Shown here in pieces: positions 26,313 through 34,052 of a stretch of DNA of 64,000 nt. Positions within the stretch are counted from its first letter, which is position 1. Every line of letters starts with the position of its first letter. This stretch comes from Pseudomonas viciae (GTDB lineage: Bacteria; Pseudomonadota; Gammaproteobacteria; Pseudomonadales; Pseudomonadaceae). The notes under the pieces were generated by a model that worked only from the letters and a program-made list of their open reading frames with translations, made no database searches and was not told the DNA's origin. The position numbers and the translations under genes were made by a program. The stretch lies in assembly GCF_004786035.1 (NCBI RefSeq), contig NZ_CP035088.1:966001-1030000 (forward strand), in the 5' to 3' direction.

Positions 26313-26560
26313 CCCTTACGGCGGGTCACTTTTGAAGAGCGCAAAAGTAACCAAAACGCTTCTGCCCCACCACTCGGTGCCTCGCTTAGGCTCGGCATGC
26401 CCTCACTCCGGCATTGCTCCGTGGGCCCGCCGCGAAGGGCCATCCATGGCCCAGCGCGGCTATCCCGGCATCCATGCCGGGATGCCCACTACGCAATGCC
26501 TGCGTTCGGCCATCGTGGTTAACGGGGCGCCAAAATCTACGTCCACCGCGAGGCGGCCTG
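26313..26560. repeat. Right part of the mid-size intergenic repeat
   Basis: Continues the element interrupted by the insertion sequence: GCGGGTCACTTTTGAAGAGC, CCACTCGGTGCCTCGCTTAG, and a long inverted repeat CCCGGCATCC-ATG-CCGGGATGCC around 26464-26484. It codes for no protein I can support. The remaining gap up to 26774 holds a REPIN. Confidence 0.55.
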
Positions 26561-26596
26561 ACAGCCGGCCTGGTTCTTGGTGGGACCGCGTTCCCC

Positions 26597-26728
26597 CTGT
26601 GGGAGCGGGCTTGCTCCCGCTGGGGCGCGAAGCGGCCCTAAAAACAGCGACCCCATTCATCTGACATACCGCGGTGTCAGGTTTGGGTCTGCTGCGCAGC
26701 CCAGCGGGAGCAAGCTCCCTCGCCACGG
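26597..26728. repeat. REPIN of the GGGAGCGGGCTTGCTCCC type
   Basis: CCTGTGGGAGCGGGCTTGCT at 26597, extended as CCCGCTGGGG, and the inverted AGCGGGAGCAAGCTCCCTCG ending near 26728, about 75 bases apart. It lies at the 3' end of the SIMPL gene. Confidence 0.8.
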
Positions 26729-26774
26729 GGAATTTCGTTGCTGGGTGTTAGCGTTCAGCCAGTACGAAACGGAT

Positions 26775-27491
26775 TTACTGCATCAGTACCTCAATCGCCC
26801 CATCCGCCGTCATGCTGACCTGGCTGGTGCCCGCTTCCACTTCCGGCGTGACCGACTCAGCATCCATGGACGCCGCTTTCATCATCATCTGCGGGCGCAT
26901 GAACGGTTGTGGATAACCGTTGGTGTTGAAGTTCAGGTTGACGATTTTGTAACCCTTGCCGCCCAGGGCATCGGTGGCCAGTTGGGCGCGGGCTTTGAAG
27001 GCGTTGACGGCGTCTTTGAGCAGGGCGTCTTCGCTGCTTTTGCGGGTGGCGGTGGCGATGGCGAAGTCCATGCCGCCCATTTTCATGTCGGTGAGCAATT
27101 CGCCGGTGAGTTTGGACAGGGCGGCGAAGTCGGCGCTTTCCAGGCGCAGTTCGGCGCGTTCGCGCCAGCCGGTGATTTTTTGGCCTTTGTTGTCGTAGAT
27201 CGGGTAGCTGTTGCGGCTGCCTTGGCGCAGGGTGATGTCCTTGACCTCTTTGGCCTGGCCGATGGCTTTGTTCAGCGTGGTGCTGACGGCCGCGGCGAGT
27301 TTGGCCGGGTCGGTGTTTTGCTCCTCGGTGTAGAGGGTGACGATCATCAGGTCGCGGGCCACTTCCTGGCTGACTTCGGCGCGCAGGGAAATCTGGTTGT
27401 AGTGAAGCTCGTCGGCGGCCAGGGCCGGCAGGCTGGCGAGGGTACCGAGGCTGAGGGCGAACAGGGCGGCGGGGCGACTGAACGTGTGCAT
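26775..27491 (-). CDS. SIMPL (DUF541) domain periplasmic protein
   Basis: 238 residues with a Sec signal peptide (ALFALSLGTLASLPALA, cut before ADELHY) followed by a SIMPL/DUF541 domain: LRAEVSQEVARDLMIVTLYT, a repeated alpha-beta pattern, and a C-terminal beta-rich tail (STAGTSQVSMTADGAIEVLM-like end). The family forms oligomeric periplasmic proteins of unclear function, in some species linked to oxidative stress. It lies divergently from roxS across 254 bases; a gene of this type is also next to roxS and dppA1 in P. aeruginosa. The start has AAGGAG upstream (CCAAGGAGCTTTC). Confidence 0.88.
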   Translation of the reverse strand: MHTFSRPAALFALSLGTLASLPALAADELHYNQISLRAEVSQEVARDLMIVTLYTEEQNTDPAKLAAAVSTTLNKAIGQAKEVKDITLRQGSRNSYPIYDNKGQKITGWRERAELRLESADFAALSKLTGELLTDMKMGGMDFAIATATRKSSEDALLKDAVNAFKARAQLATDALGGKGYKIVNLNFNTNGYPQPFMRPQMMMKAASMDAESVTPEVEAGTSQVSMTADGAIEVLMQ

Positions 27492-27745
27492 GAAAGCTCC
27501 TTGGGATGAGGCGCAGGGGTGAGATCCGGGCCTGCGTGAACGGTAAGACTCTAGCTTTTATGGGCGGGTTCGCACAGTTACAACTTCTATACAGATACGT
27601 GAGGCCAGTGAAGGGCTCTTGTGGTGGGGAGCAAGAGGGATATGTAGCATTTAGAGCTGTGGCGCTTTGCCGCATAGCTGCCTGTGCAACCCGCGCCTTG
27701 GTTATACTCCGTGTGATTCGCCTGGAGCGCTCATCAGGAGAGCTC

Positions 27746-29008
27746 ATGCTCGCCCCTTTGCAACTGACTTCCGCCTCTCGCCAGAACCTCTGGCGTCTGA
27801 CGTTTATCCGAATTCTGGTCCTGGCCGCCCAGGCCGGGTCCGTGGGGCTCGCCTATTGGTTCGAGCTGCTGCCGCTACCCTGGCTGCAATTGGCGATCAC
27901 CCTCGCCTGCTCTTCGATACTGTGCGCGCTGACCGCCATCCGCTTGCGCACCTCGTGGCCGGTGACTGAGCTGGAATACGCCGTACAGCTGGCCTGCGAC
28001 CTGTTTATCCACAGCGCGCTGCTGTATTTCTCCGGCGGTTCCACCAACCCCTTCGTCTCCTATTACCTGGTGCCGCTGACCATTGCCGCGGTGACGCTGC
28101 CGTGGCGGTTTTCGCTGATCCTGTCCGGTATTGCCCTGGCGCTGTACACCTTGCTGCTGGCGCGCTTCTACCCGCTGGAAACCTTCCCCATCGCCCGGGA
28201 AAACCTGCAGATCTATGGCATGTGGCTGAGTTTCGCCCTGGCGGCGGCGGTCATCACGTTTTTTGCCGCGCGCATGGCCGAGGAACTGCGTCGCCAGGAA
28301 GAACTGCGGGCCATCCGCCGTGAAGAGGGCCTGCGGGACGAGCAATTGCTGGCCGTGGCGACCCAGGCCGCCGGTGCCGCCCATGAATTGGGCACGCCGC
28401 TGGCGACCATGAGCGTGCTGCTCAAGGAGATGCGCCAGGATCACCACGACCCGGCACTGCAAGAGGACCTCAGCGTGTTGCAGGATCAGGTCAAGCTCTG
28501 CAAGGAAACCCTGCAGTACCTGGTGCGCGCCGCCGAGGCCAACCGCCGGTTGGCCATCGACATGCAGGACGTTACTGACTGGCTCGACGAGGCCCTGAAC
28601 CGCTGGCACCTGATGCGTCCGGAAGCCAGTTATCGCTTCCAGCGCCTGGGGCAGGGCCCGGTGCCGCGCATGGCGCCGCCGCCGGATCTGACCCAGGCGT
28701 TGCTGAACCTGTTGAACAACGCTGCCGACGCCTGTCCCGAAGGCCTGGAAGTGGCGCTGGACTGGAACGCCTATGAGCTGACCATCAGCATCCGCGACCA
28801 TGGCGCCGGTGTGCCGCTGGCGATTGCCGAGCAGATCGGCAAGCCGTTCTACACCACCAAGGGCAAAGGTTTCGGCCTCGGCCTGTTTTTGAGCAAAGCC
28901 AGCGTGACACGCGCCGGCGGCTCGGTGAAACTCTACCCCCATGAGGAAGGCGGCACGCTCACCGAGCTGCGCCTGCCCCATGCCGACCGAGGAGACGAAC
29001 ATGAGTGA
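27746..29008 (+). CDS. roxS: Redox sensor histidine kinase RoxS (RegB/PrrB family)
   Basis: Membrane-bound sensor kinase, 420 residues, that reads the redox state of the respiratory chain and phosphorylates RoxR to control terminal oxidases. Six hydrophobic helices fill residues ~18-175. The quinone-sensing signature GGSTNPF (97-103; GGATNPF-like in RegB) is present, then a linker, the phospho-acceptor region AAGAAHELGTPLATMS (H213) and the ATPase motifs LLNNAADACP, DHGAGVP and GKGFGLGLFL. The redox cysteine region VKLCKETLQ is also visible. The ATG at 27746 has AGGAGAG 6 bases upstream. It overlaps roxR by 8 bases, a translationally coupled pair. Confidence 0.95.
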   Translation: MLAPLQLTSASRQNLWRLTFIRILVLAAQAGSVGLAYWFELLPLPWLQLAITLACSSILCALTAIRLRTSWPVTELEYAVQLACDLFIHSALLYFSGGSTNPFVSYYLVPLTIAAVTLPWRFSLILSGIALALYTLLLARFYPLETFPIARENLQIYGMWLSFALAAAVITFFAARMAEELRRQEELRAIRREEGLRDEQLLAVATQAAGAAHELGTPLATMSVLLKEMRQDHHDPALQEDLSVLQDQVKLCKETLQYLVRAAEANRRLAIDMQDVTDWLDEALNRWHLMRPEASYRFQRLGQGPVPRMAPPPDLTQALLNLLNNAADACPEGLEVALDWNAYELTISIRDHGAGVPLAIAEQIGKPFYTTKGKGFGLGLFLSKASVTRAGGSVKLYPHEEGGTLTELRLPHADRGDEHE

Positions 29009-29561
29009 CGAGATCCAAGTCGACGGCGAAGAACTGCCGCACCTGTTGCTGGTAGATGACGACGCTACTTTCACCCGCGTGATGGCCCGGGCCATGTCCC
29101 GTCGCGGTTTTCGCGTGAGCACTGCCGGGTCCGCCGAGGAGGGCCTGAGCATCGCCCAGGCTGACCTGCCGGACTACGCCGCCCTGGACCTGAAAATGGA
29201 CGGCGACTCGGGCCTGGTGCTGCTGCCCAAGTTGCTGGAGCTGGACCCGGAGATGCGCGTGGTGATCCTCACCGGCTACTCGAGCATCGCCACCGCGGTC
29301 GAGGCCATCAAGCGCGGCGCCTGCAATTACCTGTGCAAACCGGCGGACGCCGATGACGTGCTGGCGGCGCTGTTGTCCGAGCATGCCGACCTCGACACCT
29401 TGGTGCCGGAAAACCCCATGTCGGTGGATCGCCTGCAATGGGAACACATCCAGCGGGTGCTGACCGAGCACGAAGGCAATATCTCCGCCACCGCTCGCGC
29501 CTTGGGCATGCACCGGCGGACTTTGCAGCGCAAATTGCAAAAGCGTCCCGTGCGTCGCTGA
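29001..29561 (+). CDS. roxR: Response regulator RoxR (ActR/PrrA family)
   Basis: Cytoplasmic transcription regulator, 186 residues, partner of RoxS. Receiver domain with acidic pocket LLVDDD (16-21), phosphorylated aspartate ALDLKMDG (D63) and conserved Lys region LCKPADADD; the C-terminal Fis-type helix-turn-helix is GNISATARALGMHRRTLQRK. The ATG at 29001 follows GAGGAGACGAAC and lies within the end of roxS. Family targets are the cyanide-insensitive oxidase and other respiratory genes. It is followed by an imperfect GGGCCG / CGGCCC hairpin before the next gene. Confidence 0.95.
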   Translation: MSDEIQVDGEELPHLLLVDDDATFTRVMARAMSRRGFRVSTAGSAEEGLSIAQADLPDYAALDLKMDGDSGLVLLPKLLELDPEMRVVILTGYSSIATAVEAIKRGACNYLCKPADADDVLAALLSEHADLDTLVPENPMSVDRLQWEHIQRVLTEHEGNISATARALGMHRRTLQRKLQKRPVRR

Positions 29562-29658
29562 ACCTGCGCTGAACAGGTGTTGTCCACCCTCGCGACACAT
29601 CGGGCCGTTGCTCTATGATCGGCCCGAATCTGTTCTTTTCTTTATTTGAGCCTTAACC

Positions 29659-31386
29659 ATGAATCAGAACGCTGAATATTCCGCGGTCAATGACGCGGTG
29701 CGCGGGCAGTTTTTCCGCCGTGTCTGGCAAATGACCACGCCGTACTGGCGCAGTGAGGAGAAGGGCAAGGCCTGGACGTTGTTGATCGCTGTTATTGCGT
29801 TGTCGCTGTTCAGCGTGGCGATTTCGGTGTGGATCAACAGTTGGTACAAGGATTTCTACAACGCCCTGCAAGAGAAGGACAGCGCGGCGTTCTGGCAGTT
29901 GATCCTGTATTTCTGCGGCATTGCGGCGGTGGCGATCCTTGGCGCGGTGTACCGCTTGTACCTCACACAGATGCTCACCATCCGCTGGCGGGCCTGGCTC
30001 ACCGAGCAGCATTTTGCTCGTTGGCTCTGTGACAAGAACTATTACCGACTGGAGCAGGGCGGTTATACCGATAACCCGGACCAGCGGATTTCCGAAGACC
30101 TCAACAGCTTCACCACTAATACCCTGAGCCTGGGCTTGGGGCTGCTGCGCACGGTGGTCAGCCTGGTGTCGTTCTCGATCATTTTGTGGGGGGTGTCGGG
30201 CAGCATCGAAGTGTTCGGCTACACCATCCCAGGCTACATGTTCTGGTGCGCACTGGTGTATGCGGCGGTGGGCAGTTGGTTGACGCATCTGATCGGCCGT
30301 CGCTTGATCACCCTGAACAACAACCAGCAACGCTTCGAAGCCGACCTGCGTTTCTCCATGGTACGGGTGCGCGAGAACGCCGAAAGCATTGCGCTGTACA
30401 ACGGCGAACCGAACGAGAACCGCCGCCTGAGCGGGCGGTTCGGCCTGGTCTGGCATAACTTCTGGGACATCATGCGGGTGTCCAAGCGCTTGACGTTCTT
30501 CACCTCTGGCTACGGCCAGATCGCGATCATCTTCCCGTTTATCGTCGCTGCGCCGCGCTACTTCGCCGGCAAGATCCAGCTGGGCGAGCTCATGCAGATC
30601 AACTCGGCGTTCGGCAATGTGCAGGAGAACTTCAGCTGGTTCATCAGCGCCTACGCCGACCTCGCCGCGTGGCGCGCCACCTGTGATCGTTTGCTGAGCT
30701 TCCGCCAGGCCATGAGCGAGAACGAAGACCGTGTGCCGGCCATTGATGTGCAAAACCAGGGCGACGCATTGAAGGTGCGTAACCTGGGGCTGGACCTGGC
30801 CGACGGTCGTCATCTGCTCAGCAGTGCCGAGATGACCGTTGAACCGGGCGAGCGGGTGATGCTCAGTGGCCGTTCGGGCAGTGGCAAATCCACGCTGTTT
30901 CGCGCGATGGGGCATTTATGGCCCGCCGGGCATGGCCACATTCTTCTGCCGACGGCGCGTTATCTGTTCTTGCCACAAAAACCGTATTTGCCGATTGGCA
31001 GCCTGCGTGAGGTGCTGAGTTATCCACAGGCCGGCGATGTCTATCCCCACGAACGTTATGCACAGGTGCTGGAAACCTGTCGTCTGCCGCACCTGATTGC
31101 GCGGCTGGATGAAAGCAACCACTGGCAGCGCATGCTCTCGCCCGGCGAGCAACAACGCCTGGCCTTTGCCCGCGCATTGCTTTATGCACCGCAATGGTTG
31201 TACATGGACGAAGCCACGTCGGCGATGGATGAAGAGGACGAAGCGACGCTGTACCAGGCGCTGATTGACCAATTGCCAGGCCTGAGCATCGTCAGCGTTG
31301 GCCACCGAAGCAGTTTGAAACGTTTCCACCCGCGCCATGTGCGTATTGAGAATGGCCAACTGGTGGAGCGCACCGTTACCGCCTGA
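29659..31386 (+). CDS. ABC transporter, fused permease-ATPase (ABC_membrane_2, YddA/SbmA-like)
   Basis: 575-residue half-transporter. The N-terminal ~340 residues hold six membrane helices (first at about 33-55, LLIAVIALSLFSVAISVWI) in the SbmA/BacA-like ABC_membrane_2 fold, with the typical WRAWLTEQHFARWLCDKNYY and PDQRISEDLNSFT segments. The ATPase domain has Walker [10 protein letters not shown] at about 407-415, signature LSPGEQQRLAFAR and Walker B LYMDEATSAMD. It would work as a homodimer; relatives import peptides or export unknown substrates, so the substrate is open. It stands alone after roxR. Confidence 0.88.
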   Translation: MNQNAEYSAVNDAVRGQFFRRVWQMTTPYWRSEEKGKAWTLLIAVIALSLFSVAISVWINSWYKDFYNALQEKDSAAFWQLILYFCGIAAVAILGAVYRLYLTQMLTIRWRAWLTEQHFARWLCDKNYYRLEQGGYTDNPDQRISEDLNSFTTNTLSLGLGLLRTVVSLVSFSIILWGVSGSIEVFGYTIPGYMFWCALVYAAVGSWLTHLIGRRLITLNNNQQRFEADLRFSMVRVRENAESIALYNGEPNENRRLSGRFGLVWHNFWDIMRVSKRLTFFTSGYGQIAIIFPFIVAAPRYFAGKIQLGELMQINSAFGNVQENFSWFISAYADLAAWRATCDRLLSFRQAMSENEDRVPAIDVQNQGDALKVRNLGLDLADGRHLLSSAEMTVEPGERVMLSGRSGSGKSTLFRAMGHLWPAGHGHILLPTARYLFLPQKPYLPIGSLREVLSYPQAGDVYPHERYAQVLETCRLPHLIARLDESNHWQRMLSPGEQQRLAFARALLYAPQWLYMDEATSAMDEEDEATLYQALIDQLPGLSIVSVGHRSSLKRFHPRHVRIENGQLVERTVTA

Positions 31387-31399
31387 ACAACCCAAAACC

Positions 31400-31422
31400 T
31401 GTGGGAGCGAGCCTGCTCGCGA
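31400..31422. repeat. Single REP sequence
   Basis: TGTGGGAGCGAGCCTGCTCG and GCG, 14 bases after the ABC transporter stop; no inverted partner nearby. Confidence 0.8.
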
Positions 31423-31457
31423 TGAAGTCGGCTCGGTTTCTGCACCCACGGTGATCA

Positions 31458-31470
31458 TACAACCACGTTG
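31458..31470. promoter_or_regulatory. TACAAC half-site upstream of the FadR-type regulator gene
   Basis: TACAACCACGTTG contains a TACAAC half-site and a short inverted CAAC-cac-GTTG, 45 bases upstream of the regulator start. The same TACAAC motif occurs at the kdgD and transporter promoters of this cluster, which suggests autoregulation (inference). Confidence 0.35.
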
Positions 31471-31513
31471 CGCTATGATGACGCCATTCAGCCGTTTGCC
31501 GAGACACAGACCC

Positions 31514-32260
31514 ATGGAAAACCCGATCGACGTACCACGCTTTCCCCGCAAGCGCCGCAGCCTGGCGCAGGAGCTGGTGACGGTGTTGACCGAGCAGATT
31601 CGCGACGGTCTGCTCAAGCGTGGCGATAAATTGCCCACCGAGTCGGCGATCATGGAAGCCCATGGCGTCAGCCGCACGGTGGTGCGCGAGGCGATTTCCC
31701 GCTTGCAGGCGGCCGGCCAGGTGGAAACCCGCCATGGCATCGGCACCTTTGTGCTGGACACGCCGAGCCCGAGCGGTTTTCGCATCGATCCGGCCACGGT
31801 GGTCACCTTGCGTGACGTGCTGGCGATTCTGGAGTTGCGCATCAGCCTGGAAGTGGAATCCGCCGGGCTGGCGGCGCAGCGCCGCAGCGACGAGCAGTTG
31901 GCGGCGATGCGCGCCGCCCTCGATGCCTTGAACGAAAGCGCCGCCCACGCCAGCGATGCGGTGGCCTCGGACTTCGCCTTTCACCTGGAAATCGCCCTGT
32001 CCACCGGCAACCGCTACTTCACCGACATCATGACCCACCTGGGCACCAGCATCATTCCGCGTACCCGGGTGAACTCGGCGCGCCTGGCCCACGATGACCA
32101 GCAGCGCTACATGAACCGCCTGAGCCGCGAGCACGAGGAGATCTACGACGCCATCGCCCGCCAGGACTCCGAGGCGGCCCGTGCGGCCATGCGTTTGCAC
32201 CTGACCAACAGCCGTGAGCGGCTGCGCCAGGCCCATGAAGAGGCGCAAGCGCAGGGTTAG
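31514..32260 (+). CDS. GntR/FadR-family transcriptional regulator of the galactarate/glucarate cluster
   Basis: 248-residue DNA-binding regulator. An N-terminal winged helix-turn-helix (QELVTVLTEQIRDGLLKRGD, LPTESAIMEAHGVSRTVVRE) is followed by an all-helical FCD ligand-binding domain (ILELRISLEVESAGLAAQRR, DFAFHLEIALSTGNRYF) that in FadR-type members binds a metal and a sugar acid. Its place upstream of kdgD-garD marks it as the likely galactarate/glucarate-responsive repressor (GguR-like). The ATG at 31514 is the first codon matching homologues; longer versions would run into the ABC transporter gene. A convergent small gene separates it from the enzyme genes. Confidence 0.88.
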   Translation: MENPIDVPRFPRKRRSLAQELVTVLTEQIRDGLLKRGDKLPTESAIMEAHGVSRTVVREAISRLQAAGQVETRHGIGTFVLDTPSPSGFRIDPATVVTLRDVLAILELRISLEVESAGLAAQRRSDEQLAAMRAALDALNESAAHASDAVASDFAFHLEIALSTGNRYFTDIMTHLGTSIIPRTRVNSARLAHDDQQRYMNRLSREHEEIYDAIARQDSEAARAAMRLHLTNSRERLRQAHEEAQAQG

Positions 32261-32359
32261 AAGCGCTTGCCATCCTGTTTCGACCAGGGGGCAGGGTGGG
32301 CACATCCTGTGGCGAGGGAATGGGGTCCGCCTGTCTGACCAAATAGCAGGCGCGCAGCC

Positions 32360-32704
32360 CTACGCGTTGATCCGCAACATTTGCGGCTCGGATTTATCGT
32401 TGTCCCAGCCGGCCTCGTAACTCACCTCGTAACGAAGCTCAACCAATTTGCCTTCGAATGCTATCAAGTCGGCGTTGGTTACAGTCAATGTCACCTCTTT
32501 GCGTGGCGTAGCCTCCTCGCCCTCAGTCAGGGCGGCAAAAGCGCCCACGCGCTTGGAGCCTAGGGTCAATTGGGCTGACGAGTTCGGGTCGAAATCTGCA
32601 TCCGGAATCTTTACGGTCAACGTCTTTACGTCTGACAGGCTGATCGTGACTTCTGCAGTGGCTGGAAAATCCTTGAGCGTCGGTTTCGCATAGGTCTTCG
32701 CCAT
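32360..32704 (-). CDS. Small beta-rich (Ig-like) hypothetical protein
   Basis: 114 residues, no signal peptide, no membrane segment. The alternating pattern (AEVTISLSDVKTLTVKIPDA, KEVTLTVTNADLIAFEGK, LVELRYEVSYEAGWDN) predicts a single beta-sandwich like the Ig-like modules that repeat in large Pseudomonas surface proteins; here it stands alone. The ATG at 32702-32704 has AAGGAG at good spacing, supporting real translation. It runs convergently to the regulator gene, inside the galactarate cluster, without an obvious link to it. Function unknown. Confidence 0.7.
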   Translation of the reverse strand: MAKTYAKPTLKDFPATAEVTISLSDVKTLTVKIPDADFDPNSSAQLTLGSKRVGAFAALTEGEEATPRKEVTLTVTNADLIAFEGKLVELRYEVSYEAGWDNDKSEPQMLRINA

Positions 32705-32976
32705 GATGTCGCTCCTTGTGAGGCGGCCCTGATCGTCGCGTACGGGCGGGCTCACTTAAAAGATTGAAGGACTACGGCCAGGCATTGCCCGGTCATGCCT
32801 GGGTTATGCCCCTATGGCGTGAGGGTGCCTACTGGCAGAGTTGACAGTGGCGATGAGCGGTCCTGGTGCTCGGGCGGCCAGTTTCATCCGTCTTTCAATC
32901 CCGCTCAAAGCCCCGATTGACAAGGCTTAGCGATAAAACTCCCTCAGGCCGATCCCCGACAAAAGACGAAATGCAG

Positions 32977-33016
32977 TTGACGTTCACATTTTAAGTTGTA
33001 CGATGACCTACAACTT
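32977..33016 (+). promoter_or_regulatory. kdgD promoter with overlapping operator
   Basis: -35 TTGACG (32977-32982), 16 bases, -10 TACGAT (32999-33004). An inverted repeat AAGTTGTA-8-TACAACTT (32993-33000, 33009-33016) covers the -10, as expected for a repressor site; a further TACAAC stands at 33039-33044. The regulator of the cluster is the obvious candidate (inference). The gap 32705-33072 holds this promoter and no gene. Confidence 0.6.
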
Positions 33017-33072
33017 CACTTGAAGCTGAACCGTTTCCTACAACACATCATTGCGTCCAGGGTGTTCGAATA

Positions 33073-33984
33073 ATGAATCCACAAGAACTGAAGTCCATCC
33101 TCTCGTCTGGCCTGCTGTCGTTCCCGGTCACCGATTTCACTGCCCAAGGCGATTTCAATCGCGACAGCTACATCAAGCGCCTCGAGTGGCTGGCCCCGTA
33201 TGGCGCCTCTGCACTGTTCGCAGCAGGCGGCACCGGTGAATTTTTCTCCCTGGCTGCCAGCGAGTATTCCCAAGTCATCAAGACCGCCGTCGATACCTGC
33301 GCCACCAGCGTGCCAATTCTCGCCGGTGTCGGCGGTGCGACCCGTCAGGCCATCGAATACGCTCAGGAAGCCGAGCGCCTGGGTGCCAAGGGCCTGTTGC
33401 TGCTGCCGCACTACCTGACCGAAGCCAGCCAGGACGGCGTTGCCGCCCACGTTGAAGCCGTGTGCAAATCGGTGAAGATCGGCGTGGTGGTGTACAACCG
33501 CAACGTCTGCCGCCTGAACGCCACTCAGCTGGAACAACTGGCCGAGCGTTGCCCGAACCTGATCGGCTACAAAGATGGCCTGGGCGATATCGAACTGATG
33601 GTGTCGATCCGTCGTCGCCTTGGCGATCGCTTCAGCTACCTGGGCGGCCTGCCGACCGCTGAAGTCTACGCAGCGGCCTACAAGGCCCTGGGCGTACCGG
33701 TCTACTCCTCGGCGGTGTTCAACTTCATTCCGAAAACCGCGATGGACTTCTACCACGCCATTGCTCGTGACGATCACGAGACCGTCGGCAAGATCATCGA
33801 CGACTTCTTCCTGCCGTACCTGGACATCCGCAACCGCAAGGCCGGTTACGCGGTGAGCATCGTCAAGGCTGGCGCAAAGATCGTCGGCTATGACGCAGGT
33901 CCTGTACGTACGCCGCTGACCGACCTGCTGCCAGAGGAATACGACGCCCTGGCCGCGCTGATCGACAAGCAAGGCAAGCAGTAA
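33073..33984 (+). CDS. kdgD: 5-dehydro-4-deoxyglucarate dehydratase
   Basis: Converts 5-keto-4-deoxyglucarate to 2-oxoglutarate semialdehyde with loss of CO2 and water. 303 residues, DHDPS/NAL superfamily TIM barrel: [10 protein letters not shown] (51-60) is the substrate-loop motif, Tyr-141 (VVVYNRN) the conserved tyrosine and Lys-167 ([10 protein letters not shown]) the Schiff-base lysine. The ATG at 33073 follows AGGGTG. It is the first enzyme gene of the cluster; a terminator-like hairpin separates it from the dehydrogenase gene, which would make kdgD more abundant. Confidence 0.95.
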   Translation: MNPQELKSILSSGLLSFPVTDFTAQGDFNRDSYIKRLEWLAPYGASALFAAGGTGEFFSLAASEYSQVIKTAVDTCATSVPILAGVGGATRQAIEYAQEAERLGAKGLLLLPHYLTEASQDGVAAHVEAVCKSVKIGVVVYNRNVCRLNATQLEQLAERCPNLIGYKDGLGDIELMVSIRRRLGDRFSYLGGLPTAEVYAAAYKALGVPVYSSAVFNFIPKTAMDFYHAIARDDHETVGKIIDDFFLPYLDIRNRKAGYAVSIVKAGAKIVGYDAGPVRTPLTDLLPEEYDALAALIDKQGKQ

Positions 33985-33997
33985 CCGACCCGACAAG

Positions 33998-34022
33998 GCC
34001 GCTGAGCAATCAGCGGCTTTTT
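33998..34022 (+). terminator. Intra-operon hairpin with T-run after kdgD
   Basis: Stem GCCGCTGA / TCAGCGGC (33998-34005, 34010-34017), loop GCAA, then TTTTT. It lies in the 68-base gap before the dehydrogenase gene on the same strand, so it is probably a partial terminator. Confidence 0.75.
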
Positions 34023-34052
34023 GCGTAAGGCTTTTTGTAAGGAGAAGCATCC

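Noticed and set aside
26464..26484. CCCGGCATCCATGCCGGGAT palindrome as a terminator
   Set aside because: No T-run on either side and it belongs to the intergenic repeat, not to a gene end.
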